Source of the DNA: Enterobacterales bacterium
Lineage (GTDB): Bacteria > Pseudomonadota > Gammaproteobacteria > Enterobacterales > Kangiellaceae
Assembly: GCA_030949565.1 (NCBI GenBank)
Contig: JAUZSK010000013.1
Span: 62,001 to 126,000 of the forward strand
DNA length: 64,000 nucleotides
Direction of reading: 5' to 3'
Position 1 is the stretch's first letter. Each line of letters opens with the position of its first letter. The position numbers and the translations under genes are program-made. Shown here one piece after another: positions 38,686 through 49,545 of this stretch. Under the pieces are notes generated by a model that was given only the letters and a program-made list of their open reading frames with translations, had not been told where the DNA came from and made no database searches.

Positions 38686-40627
38686 ATGATTCAGCCAGCA
38701 ACCAAGCCCAGCCCAACCTTGTTGATTGTTGGTTCTTCGGAAGATTTTAGCTCGCAAGTTCAAGAGTTTTTATCTTCTTTTAGTGTCCAAGAGGTTAATC
38801 ATTTACCTGAAGCCTATCATCGACAAGATTATGGGGTCATTATTTTTTCACCCAACTGTTATCCGCAAAAGAGTATTAATTCACTGCAAGAACCTTTCTT
38901 TTACCTTTCTTTCTCGCCCTTGATTGTTGGCGATATTCAGATTTTATCACCCTATAGCTTCGAACAATTTCAAGCCGCGCTGAATGCTGCGCTCAAGTAT
39001 CATGCAACCAATGTTAATTTAAAAACAGTTTCCCGGAAACACACTATTGTATCTAAAGATCGCGCTAATTTGAGCGCCATTGGAATTGCTTTAAGTGCAG
39101 AAAAAGATCTCGAAAAACTACTAGGGATGGTGTTAAATGAAGGACGTAAGTTAGCCAAGTGTGAAGGTGCTTCTCTCTATTTGATTGAAAAAAACAAACA
39201 AGGTGAAGATGAACTGGTTTTCAAGTTGACTCAAAACAGTAAAATATTTTTTGATTTTGAAGAGTCTCGGTTTCCACTTAACAATGATTCATTGGCTGGT
39301 TATGTTGCGCTAAATGGATTAGCTTTGAATATTGATGACGCATACAAGCTTGATCAGAATGTACCCTATTCTTTTGATAAAAGTTATGATCGTCAAACCG
39401 ATTACCGCACCAAGGAAATGCTAGTGTTACCAATGCTAAATCATAAGGGTAAGATTATTGGCGTACTTCAGTTTGTTAATACTTTCGGAGGAGCTACAAA
39501 AACCAATAAAAATAAATCCGCTAATCTGCAGGGCTTCTCAAAAATCAAGCAAGGGCTGCTATCGGGCCTTGCAAGTCAAGCGGCGGTAGCAATTGACAAT
39601 AGTCAATTGATTGAAAATATCAAAAATTTATTTGAAGGTTTTGTAGCGGCATCGGTTAGCGCGATTGAATCACGGGATCCTGCGACTAGCGGACATTCTT
39701 TCCGTGTGGCTAAATTGACCACAGGGCTTGCGCAAATGGTTGATAAAGAAACTAGCGGTCCCTATAAGAACCGTTTTTTTAATCAAGAGCAGTTAACAGA
39801 ATTACGCTACGCTTCTTTGCTACACGATTTTGGAAAGGTTGGAGTAAAAGAGAATGTTCTACTAAAAGCCAACAAGCTTCATGCTAGCCGCTATCAATAT
39901 TTAATGCTAAAAATTGCTTGGCAAAAGCAAATTTTAGAAAAGCGTTTTTACTTATCTCTTATTGCAGAAAAGGTTGATTTAACACATCAAATTTCAGTAG
40001 AGCAAGCGGGAATGATTAATATTAAAAATTTTAATCTTCAAGGAAATAAACACTACAGCCGTCTGATCAAACAAATTGATCGACTAGAATATTTTGAGCA
40101 ACTATTAGCTAAAGCCAACCAGCCGGCGATTATTGAGCAAACCATTGAAAAAGAATTGAAGCAAATGATGGATTATTCAATGGATAAGGACTATCCCTTC
40201 AACCATTATTTGATTAGCGATTCCGACTTTTTGTCACTTTCGATAAGTAAAGGCAGTTTAACCGAAAAAGAAAGGCGAGAAATCCAATCCCACGTGACCT
40301 ACACTCAAAGTTTCTTAGAAAAAAATACCTTGGACGGATGAACTCGCTGATATACCGAGAATAGCGGCAGCGCACCATGAAAAACTTGATGGCAGCGGCT
40401 ATCCTTACGGTTTAGTGGCGACCGAAATCCCTGTGGCTAGTAAAATTATGGCTATCACTGATATTTTTGATGCGCTTACCGCCCATGACCGCCCCTATAA
40501 AAGAGCCGTAAGAGCTGACATGGCACTCGATATATTATCGGATGAGGCCAAAAAGGGTAAAATAGATCAGCATTTATTGAATACTTTTATAACAAGTAAA
40601 ATCTATCAATGTGTTTTAAGTGATTGA
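38686..40627 (+). CDS. GAF/HD-GYP domain phosphodiesterase (frameshifted in this sequence)
   Basis: Predicted c-di-GMP hydrolase of the HD-GYP class. Residues 1-125 are a degenerate receiver-like segment, about 140-305 a GAF sensor domain ([21 protein letters not shown]), and about 315 to the end an HD-GYP domain. That domain has [14 protein letters not shown], the metal-binding HD in LLHDFGKVG, and [11 protein letters not shown] with the GYP signature. An inserted segment of about 150 residues separates the HD part from the GYP part, longer than usual. The frame stops at 40341 because of a seven-A run (40319-40325); with six A residues it continues to 40627 (about 646 residues). Confidence 0.9.
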
Positions 40628-40979
40628 AATCAAAATAGAGGCAAAAGAAACATGATTTCAGTCGAAAATGAGCTTCGATAATGACAAAAACGTCATCTTT
40701 GCAGTAAAATATCTAGACTTTTTTAACAATTTACTCAAATAAAGCCTAGGAAAAGCGAAAGGTCTGGTCAGATCACTTGCCTTTTACCCGTGAAAACAGT
40801 TAGGATTAGTAGGTTTATATCTCAATCATTATTTTTACGAATATTGGTTTGGATTAGTAAACCCTAATATAAACAATAAAAAGTAACTAATTTAAACCCA
40901 AAACACCTTAAAGTCGTAGATATTTAGTAGGTTCGAAGTAGTTAGTCGACTCGAAGTAGAACAATAACAGGAGATTTAC
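40628..40979. other. 352-bp non-coding region upstream of the lipase gene
   Basis: No coding potential is evident. It contains a small hairpin ATGAC-aaaaac-GTCAT near 40679-40694, a direct repeat TCGAAGTAG just before the lipase ribosome binding site, and an inverted pair GTTTATAT/ATATAAAC about 50 bp apart. These may be regulatory, but none is a recognised element. A CAGGAG ribosome binding site serves the lipase ATG. Confidence 0.4.
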
Positions 40980-43211
40980 ATGAAGAAACTTAATTTTTTA
41001 CTCTCAGCTCTTACCGGAGTGGGGATAACCGTCGGTATACTCGGTTGCTCAGTTGATGGGATTAATGAACCATTACAGAGTCAAAGTCAGGCAATACCTA
41101 AGCGTATGGTCGCAACTTACGCACCTGCTGCCGGTAGTCTACCTTTACCAAACGATTTACTGTTTGGTGGTACAGCTGATCTAACTCTCAATATTCCTGT
41201 GGCTGACGAAAGCGATTACTCAGACCCTAAACTCGCTTTATCCTCATTAGATGGTTGGTCTGCCGTTGCGCCTTTTGCTATTTCCTTTAGTAGTGTAGAT
41301 CCAAGCCTAAGTATTGACCCAGCTAGTGTGGTGGGCGGTAGTAGTGTTCATTTATATAAGGTTAATGTTGCCCGTGGAGAAGTTATTCCGGGTTCTGGTA
41401 TTCCAAAACCAACAGGACCGGTGACTAGTGTTGAACGTGAATTAACCGCCGGTTTAGAATATGTAGTTCAAGCAACCGGTGCTACCAGTATCGCTATTAT
41501 TCCAACAGTTCCTTTTGAGCAACAAGCCTCTTATATGGTGGTGCTTACTAATGGTCTAATGGATAGCGATGGTTTACCTGTTTTGCATGATGCACAATAT
41601 GCGATTGCACAACATCCAGCCCCTATTGACCCTGCTTCAGCAGTTGCCGGATTAGAGCCTGTACGTCAGCTAGTTAACGCCATGGAAAATGCAGCCGCTG
41701 CTTTTACTGGCGGCCCAGCTCGTTCTAGTATCATTATGAGTTATCAGTTTACGGTGCAATCGGTGGGTTCGGTCATGCGTTCAGCTAAAAAGCTTTATAT
41801 TGACGGTCCAATCGCCCAAGGGCTTGGCGCAGGCCAATTACCGCCTATGAACTTCAGTAGCTTAGGCATTGATACCGGCCCAATTACTGGAATTGGTGCG
41901 GCCGATCTCTATAAGGGTAATCTGACACTTAGCTACTTATTAAGCGCACCTACCGCTGCAAATCCTATTGCTCCGTTGAATACTTTCTGGAGAGCATTAG
42001 CAGAATTACCAATAGGCCCAGGTGGTTCCTTAGTACCTAATCCATTTGGTGAGAATCTTACCTATGCTAATTCTTTTCCAAGAGCTAACGGCGCTGAAAC
42101 AGTTCCTTTATTAATTACTATGCCTAAAGCTGCTATTTGTCCAATGCCAGCGACTGGTTACCCAGTGACTATTTTCCAACATGGAATTACAGGTAACCGA
42201 ACTCAAGTATTAGGTATCGCTGATTCTTTAGCTAATGCTCCTAGCTGTCGTGCCGCAGTAGCAATGGATTTACCGCTACATGGTATTGATGCTAATAATG
42301 CGCTTCATCAAGCACTGCAAGCCGCGACAAATGGTTTAGTCGGTATTTTTGAAGGCTATACACCAGGCGCATTAAGAGAAAGAACTTTTGGTATGGATTA
42401 TACTGATAATGCTACTGGTGCCCCTGGTCCTGATGGAATGCCAGATTCTTCTGGAAAATATTGGATCAATCTCTCTAATTTGTTAGTTGCTAGAGACAAC
42501 AACCGTCAAGGAATTCTTGATCTGCTTTATTTAGAGCAAGCGATTAGCTATATGGATGTCAATGGTGATGGAATGCCTGATTTTGATGCATCAGATATCG
42601 GCTATATCGGTCATTCACTTGGTGGAATGGTTGGAACAGGTGTGGTTGCTTATTCTGCGACTAACGAGTTCTTAGGACCTGTTGTACCAAGCCTAAAGTC
42701 TGCTGCGCTAGTTAATCCTGGTGGCGGAACGGTTGCTATGATTCTTGCTTCGCCAACCTTTGGACCCGCTATTCGTGCAGGACTTTCTGCTGCGTTTGGT
42801 GCTGCTGAAGGTACTCCAGAATTTGATGCCAGTTTAGCCGGGTTTAGTTTTGCTGCACAAACGGTGCTTGATTCTAGTGACCCTGTTAATCTTGCAGCAC
42901 TTGCTGTGACTAATAATGTACCTACATTATTAATGCAAAACATGGGTGATAATGTTGTACCCAATGCAGTTGCAACAGCGCCTCTTTCAGGTACTGAGCC
43001 TTTGGGTCGAAGCTTAGCTTTAACTACTCTAACGGCGGTTGATCCTGGTATGGTTGCTGGTAGTCGTGTATTTAGCCGACTGAATATCGGCGGTCATGCA
43101 TCTATTCTATTACCAGATGCTGCGACTGCAGAAATGCAATCACAGGTAGTCAGTTTCTTGGCTTCTGGTGGAACAGCCGTTTTGGTCACCGATCCAAGTT
43201 TGCTTTATTAA
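40980..43211 (+). CDS. VolA/Pla-1-type lipase lipoprotein
   Basis: Predicted surface lipase or lysophospholipase. The 743-residue protein has a lipoprotein signal ending in GILG|C (Cys23). A bacterial virulence-factor lipase N-terminal domain follows (AGSLPLPNDLLFGGTADLTL, YVVQATG, PFEQQASYMVVLTNGLMDSDG). Then comes an alpha/beta-hydrolase fold with oxyanion region FQHGITGNRTQ and nucleophile Ser546 in GHSLGGMVGT. A C-terminal His lies in NIGGHASILLP. This is the architecture of VolA and Pla-1 family enzymes. A rho-independent terminator follows. Confidence 0.9.
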   Translation: MKKLNFLLSALTGVGITVGILGCSVDGINEPLQSQSQAIPKRMVATYAPAAGSLPLPNDLLFGGTADLTLNIPVADESDYSDPKLALSSLDGWSAVAPFAISFSSVDPSLSIDPASVVGGSSVHLYKVNVARGEVIPGSGIPKPTGPVTSVERELTAGLEYVVQATGATSIAIIPTVPFEQQASYMVVLTNGLMDSDGLPVLHDAQYAIAQHPAPIDPASAVAGLEPVRQLVNAMENAAAAFTGGPARSSIIMSYQFTVQSVGSVMRSAKKLYIDGPIAQGLGAGQLPPMNFSSLGIDTGPITGIGAADLYKGNLTLSYLLSAPTAANPIAPLNTFWRALAELPIGPGGSLVPNPFGENLTYANSFPRANGAETVPLLITMPKAAICPMPATGYPVTIFQHGITGNRTQVLGIADSLANAPSCRAAVAMDLPLHGIDANNALHQALQAATNGLVGIFEGYTPGALRERTFGMDYTDNATGAPGPDGMPDSSGKYWINLSNLLVARDNNRQGILDLLYLEQAISYMDVNGDGMPDFDASDIGYIGHSLGGMVGTGVVAYSATNEFLGPVVPSLKSAALVNPGGGTVAMILASPTFGPAIRAGLSAAFGAAEGTPEFDASLAGFSFAAQTVLDSSDPVNLAALAVTNNVPTLLMQNMGDNVVPNAVATAPLSGTEPLGRSLALTTLTAVDPGMVAGSRVFSRLNIGGHASILLPDAATAEMQSQVVSFLASGGTAVLVTDPSLLY

Positions 43212-43255
43212 AACTTGAGTAATAAATTCTAATAATCATATTATTAGATCTTAAT

Positions 43256-43284
43256 AAACCCTCGTTCATTCGGGGGTTTTTTTT
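43256..43284 (+). terminator. rho-independent terminator after the lipase gene
   Basis: AAACCCTCG-ttcatt-CGGGGGTTT forms a GC-rich stem of about 9 bp with one G:T pair, followed directly by a run of T. It ends the lipase transcript; the acylase gene begins 16 bp later and so may depend on read-through or its own promoter. Confidence 0.85.
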
Positions 43285-43299
43285 CGGGAAAGAAAAACA

Positions 43300-45718
43300 A
43301 TGATAAAAAAAATACTACTGATATTGGCCGCTATTTTAGTTTTTGGAACCATATGGGGTTATTTCCATATTGAGTCAAAAAATCCTATTCGAAATGGGCA
43401 ATTGGAATTGAAAGGGCTTAAACAAGCCGTTACTGTCAACTTTGATCATTATGGCGTACCACATATTAAGGCTAAAACTGATGATGATTTATATTTGGCC
43501 TTGGGTTATATTCATGCCCAAGATCGATTATTTCAGATGGAAATAAGCCGTCGTTTAGCGCAAGGAAAAATGGCTGAAATACTGGGTGAGGAATTAGTTG
43601 GCGTTGATAAATTATTTCGAACCTTAGGTCTCGAAAGTTACTCTAAAAAACTCTTAACAGAGGTGAAAAAACGCAGTGATCCTAAAATGATTAGCCTAAT
43701 GCAGCGCTATCTTGATGGTATCAATCTGTTTGTAGAGCAAGGAGAGAAACCTATTGAATTTGAATTAATAGGGATCCCTCAACATCAATATACAATGGTT
43801 GATATCGCATCCGTGACAGGTTTAACTTCTTTTTCCTTTGCTCAAGGATTAAGAGACGATCCTTTGGTTTCCTATTTAGCCCAAAAGCTTGGTCAGGATT
43901 ATATGGCTGATTTAGGTATATTGCACACCACTGGCTCGCAGCAGATACCGGTTGATGCAATGGATGCTAAAGCACTTTCTAGCCAAGTTAGCCAACTGGT
44001 TTCCGGCTTGCAATCGGCAGGGTTATTTCATGGAAGCAATAGCTGGTTAATCGCTCCTTCTAAAAGTAGTTCTGGCCAAGCTATGTTGGTCAATGACCCA
44101 CACATTGCGTTTAGTCAGCCTTCAGTTTGGTATGAAGCGCAATTACAATCGGACACGACTGATATTTACGGCCACTTTTTAGGGCTGGTTCCTTTACCTA
44201 TGCTTGGCATGTCTAAAACCCATGCTTGGGGTTTAACCATGTTTGAAAATGATGATATGGATATTTATTTAGAAAAGATAAATCCACAAAATCCGGATCA
44301 GTATTGGGCGATTGATCATTGGCAAGATTTTGAAAAAAGAAGTGAAGAGATTCTAGTCAAGGGACAAGAAGCGATTAATTTTGAAGTATTATCCACACGC
44401 CATGGTCCTATCGTTAACCAGATATTTTCTGGAATAAAAGATAAACACTTCGCTCCTGAGAAATTTGAAAAGCCTTTAGCCCTATGGTGGGCATTTTTAA
44501 ACACCGATAACCAGATGATGGAAGCCTTTTATGCACTGCCTAAGGCCGATACCTTAGACAAAGCACGCCAAGCAGCAGCAATGATTCATGCGCCAGGTCT
44601 TAATTTAATGTATGCCAATAGCCAAGGCGATATTGCTTGGTGGGCCGCCGCAAAATTACCCATTCGCCCCGATCACGTTAATCCTAAATATATACTTGAT
44701 GGTGCCTCCGGTAAGGATGATATTTTAGGCTATTATGATTTTTCACATAATCCGCAGCAGGTTAATCCTGAATCGGGCTTTCTTTATTCTGCAAATAATC
44801 AGCCACAAGATATGGGTGATGGATTGGTTCCTGGTTATTATTACGCCGAGAGATCGAGCGCAACGCATCGTTCAATTGCTTAATAGTCAGCAGAAGTTTA
44901 GCGTCGATGACATGAAAAAAATGCTAATGGATAACTCGCCACCTTCGGCTCATTTATTTAAAAGAATCGCATTACCCATTCTAAATGCAGCACAATCGCA
45001 AATGAATAAACAAGAGCAAGAGGCTTTGTTAGACTTAACCGAGTGGAAGGGCAATCATTCGCCGACAGAAATAGGAGCCACTATTTATAATCGATTTAGA
45101 ATTATTCTTATGCGGTCAATTATGCAAGATGAGATTGGCGAGGATTTATTTACAGAATTTCAATTCGGTTTTTTAATGGATCGTTCTATCTGGCGCATAC
45201 TTAATCGCGCAGACTCACCCTGGTGGGATGACAGGAATACCCTAGAAAAGGAAACTAAAAATTCGGTAATATTAGCCGCATGGCGTGAGACCATTCAATT
45301 TCTAAACAATCGATTAGGAGATAACATTAGCCAATGGCAATGGCAAAATGATGTGCAAATGACCCATGAGCATCCTCTTGGTAAAGTAGAATGGCTAGCA
45401 AGTTTGTTTAATGTTGGTCCTTTACCCAGTGCAGCTGCTACCGAAAGTATTAATAATCTGATGTTTATAGCTGATGGTGACGATCTTAAGATAATGATGG
45501 GACCTTCGACTCGTCGAGTGATTGATTTTGGTGATATTGATAACTCTTGGGGTATCAATCCGACCGGGCAATCGGGTGTATTTACCGATAAACATTATCA
45601 AGATCAAGCGCTTGATTATGCGCAGGGTCGTTTTAGACATCACTATATTAGTGCGGAATCAATCGCTAAGAATAGTGAAGGTGTTTTAAACCTAATACCA
45701 CTAGAAGAGCAACATTAA
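43300..45718 (+). CDS. penicillin acylase family Ntn-hydrolase (frameshifted in this sequence)
   Basis: Predicted periplasmic amidase that matures by self-cleavage. The protein of about 806 residues starts with a membrane/signal segment (KKILLILAAILVFGTIWG). The alpha chain has GVPHIKAKTDDDLYLALGYIHAQDRLFQME. The nucleophile Ser246 opens the beta chain (HG|SNSWLIAPSKS), followed by MLVNDPHI. The frame stops at 44883; the rest (PRDRAQRIVQLLNSQQ onward) is in another frame to 45718. Removing one base near 44845 restores it. Members hydrolyse acyl-homoserine lactones, beta-lactams or other amides; the substrate here is unknown. The stop overlaps the convergent DUF6701 gene by 4 bp. Confidence 0.9.
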
Positions 45719-48700
45719 TTGCGGATTTCCTTCCAGTAAATCACGCGATCGCTGCCTCGGTATATGCCAAAGTTGAGACCAGCGGTCGCATCATCATTAG
45801 TGAGATCTTCTGTCCAGTCAAATTTAAGCCAGTCTTGGCTAGCCAGACTCATGTTGACTTGGACGCTACCATATTTATCAATGCCTGGCGCACTAAACCA
45901 CAGACCATTGGATAATGCACTAACGCCATTAACCAATGTTTGATCACTGCTTGGTGCGTATATACTAGTATCTCCATTACTTAGCAGCTCGGTGTAGCTA
46001 GTGAGATCAAAGGATGCTAGATTTTTCTGATAAATACTGCAGCTATCTGCGGTATTGATTTTCCACAAGCTACCATCATAATACTCACTGAATAAGCGCA
46101 TCTCTAAATCGCTGGTTTCAGGGCCAAAACTATCGACTAGTCTAAGTCGTCCATTTCGCACCTCAAAGGCGTTAGAACTTGCTAATCCACTACTAACCAT
46201 ATCAGAATCGGTGGCGGTTAAATCAATTCTTAAGGCAAAAGGTGCTTGTAATAATGCAAATTGGTAGTCGGCGGCTGCATCAGCATAGTTAGATACACCA
46301 TTGACGAAATTGAGTGCGGAAAATGCGTAGTTGACTTGTCCAGAAGCATTGCTATTTGCCGTTGTATTGTAAGCTTGGAGCGCGATATCAGCCGCCGTGA
46401 GTTTGGCGAAGTTGCCACTATAATTAAGCGTTGTGGCATTGTTGCTATTTAACGCCGTGATACTACCTGAAATATCAAAGGTTTGACCGCTTTTGTTTAA
46501 ACCGGCGTTAACTCCATCATTGAAACCGCCAAAAGTAAAGGAGCCGCATTGCTCAATAATAATTGGTGCCGATATTTGTAAATGGTCTGGAACAAATCGG
46601 CCGATATTCGGCCGGTTGCCAGAGACTGAAGCGCTGGTTCCCATAAAAGATGGGGTGGAACTATTGATTGTCATTATGCCAACTTCAGACCAAGATTGAG
46701 ACACGCTAGCCAGACCTGATACAAAACTGGAAAAATTAATACTGCTCGCAGATAATGCACCATCGTTAACCACCACTTGCGCTATTGGAGACAAAGCGAC
46801 TGTTCCCGCAATATTGGAAATATTTGGCGTTACGCCATTGTCGGTAAGATCGGCGCCGCTATCAGCAATGCCATTGTTATCTGTATCATCAGCAGATTGC
46901 CATAATATGCTTCTCAAAGTGGTCGTAAAACTGGCACCAGCGCTGGTAAACACAGGGCTGGTTGCGCTGGTGGCATTCGGTGTACCCGTAATTTGAAGAT
47001 CATAGGCGAAAGGTCTCACAATAAAAGAGTTACTGGAACCCTGCACTGTAACATTGGAATTACCAACCGCGAGACTTGCACTGGCAAAGAGCCTTATTTG
47101 ACCCGTATCAAAATAGTTAAAATTGAGGTTGCCGGTTCCGGTAGCATCAAAATTGATACTAACCGGTGAATAACCGATGGTTAAATCATCGATGGTTTGA
47201 GAATTATTAATCGACAATCCATTAGTATTGATAGCACAACTTGCCGGAGCTTCACAGGCATAAGCAAAGTCAATGGTGGCCGTCGTATTGTTAATCAAAG
47301 CATCACATTGCCCGGTGGCAGGATCCGACTGTATCGCCCGAATCGTGATTGTCTGTGCTGATGGCGCAACATCGGAATTTTTTCCAGCAATCTGCAAGCC
47401 AATGGTATCAACCACAGCATCGGCAAAAAACTTAAAACCGGTATCACTAAATACAATATCGCAGCTACTGCTTGCACCCGTTGAACACGCAAAACCGTTG
47501 GTAGCAGCGAGCGTTTGGTTGACGATACCGAGGGTTAAGGTTGCAGGCGTGGTTTGAACCAGCGTTTCAGTACTACTACCGGTAAATGTCGTGGTTGAAA
47601 AGGTGGTCCCATTCGCTTGTAATTCGAGGGTGGTTGAATCAGTGCTAAGACTCGTACAGCCGGCATCCATGCAAGCTTTAATAACGATAGATTCGCTCTC
47701 ACAAGTTAGCCCCATCCCGTCATGTTCAATTAAATAGTGATCAATACCGGCACTGCCGCCACAGAGATCGGCAATTTGTACACTGGATATATCGGCATAG
47801 GTCACAGACGCTGAATCTTCAATTTTTACTTCACCATTGGCTGATAGTGCGCCGGTAAACTGTGCATTATCTTTGAACTTTAGATCGGGTCCATTAGCGT
47901 AGATGGTGGCTTTAACGATGACATCATCTTTTAGGTGGAATTTATCGTAGCCCACTAAAGCCAACGCACTTGCAGGTCCAGCAGCATTGACTTGGCTACT
48001 ATTTTCTATATCAAAATGCTGATTGATAAAGAGAGTGACTGGGCCATTAACAATAACCTGTGTATTGTCTAGTATTTCGAGAAAATCAAACCAGTAAACA
48101 CCTGGATTAAAAGTAACCGTACCGCCGGTAAAGCTGGCAGAAGATACTATATAGTCGGTGTTGGAGGTTAAAAAGGTTACATTAGCAGAGCCGCTAACAT
48201 TAAGCTGGGCTAATTCATTGGTTGCATAAGTGCCGCCGGTTCCAATGGTGATATTTCCGCTGTTGATGCTGACGCTGGTATTGGAATTAGTGGTTTTAAA
48301 AGGAGGTAAGGTTAAAGCGGGTGCAATGCTCGATGACACGCTGCAGTTGGCTGTATTACAAGTATTGGTTCCGCCATTAGAGCTATCGTCCAAGCTTGGG
48401 AAAGTGAGGATATTATTACTATCATTGAATACCTGTCCATTGTCTTTAAAAGTAATGCTACTAGCAGCGTTATGTCCTTGTAATGAATCTGGGAAGTAAG
48501 TGGCGCAAGAATTAACCAATGGGCAGCCGGTTGAATCAAAAATTATATCGCAACTAGAGCCAGTACCATCATCACAAACCAATGGGTTTGTGATGGTAGC
48601 GTTTATATTAGAAAGATCTAGAGCGACCGTTTCAGCGGTTACATGATTGACCGACACATTGGTAGAACCATTAAAGGATACATTGGCTTCAGCTACACCG

Positions 48701-49434
48701 TTTAGCGTCAAACTGAGGCTTGTGGTTCCATTTACAAGGCTAGAACAATTGGCATCAGCGCAAGCTTTAATAATAATGGTCTCGGTAGCACAGGTGGAAC
48801 CATTGCCATCATGAAGTATTTCAAAATGATCGACCGCAACAGCACTGCAAAAACCATAGGAATTCAAATTATTGATATAGGCACTATTAAAATTAAAATT
48901 ACCCTCTTTAGAGACGTCTAACGCACCACCGGTAGATAGCGCTCCATTAAAGGTTGCTTCTTTGTTTATTGTTGTATTGCCGACAACATAAATAACCGCA
49001 TTAATAACCGCATCTTTTTCAATCACAAGATCGCCGTAAATAATGATTAGAACATTCTCAGGACTACCATTAGGATTGATTTTGGTCTTTTTCGGGATGG
49101 TCACACTACCACTAAAGTAAATAACTGAGGTACCGGTGCCAACAAAATCAACTTGACTATCTTCCGGTAGTCCCCAGCTGGTGCGCTCAATAACACCATC
49201 CGTCACAGTGGTTTGATTAAACTGTCCAGTTGGATTTAGGCTAGGTAGCCCCGATGCCGTAGTGAAAGTCGGAGGGGTGTTACAATTCCCGCCATTACAC
49301 TGACTGTCATTATCAATACTAGAACTACCATTGGTAGCAAAGCTTTGGCTGCCAGGAAATATGGCATTACATTCCGTCGCGCTAACAGTAGCGCTAACAA
49401 AGAGTAAGATAATAAGAAAAAATCGTTGATTCAC
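45715..49434 (-). CDS. DUF6701/MshQ-like large secreted surface protein
   Basis: A 1239-residue exported protein with signal peptide (FFLIILLFVSATVSA). The N-terminal half contains two copies of one module (about 20-315 and 316-620). Each begins with a CN/CATxFP motif, continues with a polymer-like series of short beta repeats, and ends with a DHF/Y-LIxHDGxGxTC block and SSCDIIFDSTG or SSCDIVFSDTG. The C-terminal part (about 620-1239) matches the DUF6701 region of MshQ-type proteins (ending NFGIYRGSDRVIYWKEIRN). MshQ is normally encoded in an MSHA pilus operon; no msh gene is nearby. Likely an adhesin or pilus-associated surface protein. Confidence 0.82.
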   Translation of the reverse strand: MNQRFFLIILLFVSATVSATECNAIFPGSQSFATNGSSSIDNDSQCNGGNCNTPPTFTTASGLPSLNPTGQFNQTTVTDGVIERTSWGLPEDSQVDFVGTGTSVIYFSGSVTIPKKTKINPNGSPENVLIIIYGDLVIEKDAVINAVIYVVGNTTINKEATFNGALSTGGALDVSKEGNFNFNSAYINNLNSYGFCSAVAVDHFEILHDGNGSTCATETIIIKACADANCSSLVNGTTSLSLTLNGVAEANVSFNGSTNVSVNHVTAETVALDLSNINATITNPLVCDDGTGSSCDIIFDSTGCPLVNSCATYFPDSLQGHNAASSITFKDNGQVFNDSNNILTFPSLDDSSNGGTNTCNTANCSVSSSIAPALTLPPFKTTNSNTSVSINSGNITIGTGGTYATNELAQLNVSGSANVTFLTSNTDYIVSSASFTGGTVTFNPGVYWFDFLEILDNTQVIVNGPVTLFINQHFDIENSSQVNAAGPASALALVGYDKFHLKDDVIVKATIYANGPDLKFKDNAQFTGALSANGEVKIEDSASVTYADISSVQIADLCGGSAGIDHYLIEHDGMGLTCESESIVIKACMDAGCTSLSTDSTTLELQANGTTFSTTTFTGSSTETLVQTTPATLTLGIVNQTLAATNGFACSTGASSSCDIVFSDTGFKFFADAVVDTIGLQIAGKNSDVAPSAQTITIRAIQSDPATGQCDALINNTTATIDFAYACEAPASCAINTNGLSINNSQTIDDLTIGYSPVSINFDATGTGNLNFNYFDTGQIRLFASASLAVGNSNVTVQGSSNSFIVRPFAYDLQITGTPNATSATSPVFTSAGASFTTTLRSILWQSADDTDNNGIADSGADLTDNGVTPNISNIAGTVALSPIAQVVVNDGALSASSINFSSFVSGLASVSQSWSEVGIMTINSSTPSFMGTSASVSGNRPNIGRFVPDHLQISAPIIIEQCGSFTFGGFNDGVNAGLNKSGQTFDISGSITALNSNNATTLNYSGNFAKLTAADIALQAYNTTANSNASGQVNYAFSALNFVNGVSNYADAAADYQFALLQAPFALRIDLTATDSDMVSSGLASSNAFEVRNGRLRLVDSFGPETSDLEMRLFSEYYDGSLWKINTADSCSIYQKNLASFDLTSYTELLSNGDTSIYAPSSDQTLVNGVSALSNGLWFSAPGIDKYGSVQVNMSLASQDWLKFDWTEDLTNDDATAGLNFGIYRGSDRVIYWKEIRN

Positions 49435-49545
49435 AAATAAATACCCTATTGACTGGCTAGGTTGTCAGTAATGAGTGCCGAGACTAGATGTATTCAATAA
49501 TACTCAATTTTGATTAAAATTACCCGATTTTTGTCTCAAAATGAG

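Noticed and set aside
46261-48499. Several plus-strand ORFs opposite the DUF6701 gene
   Set aside because: They are antisense shadows of the long minus-strand gene, without ribosome binding sites or family resemblance.
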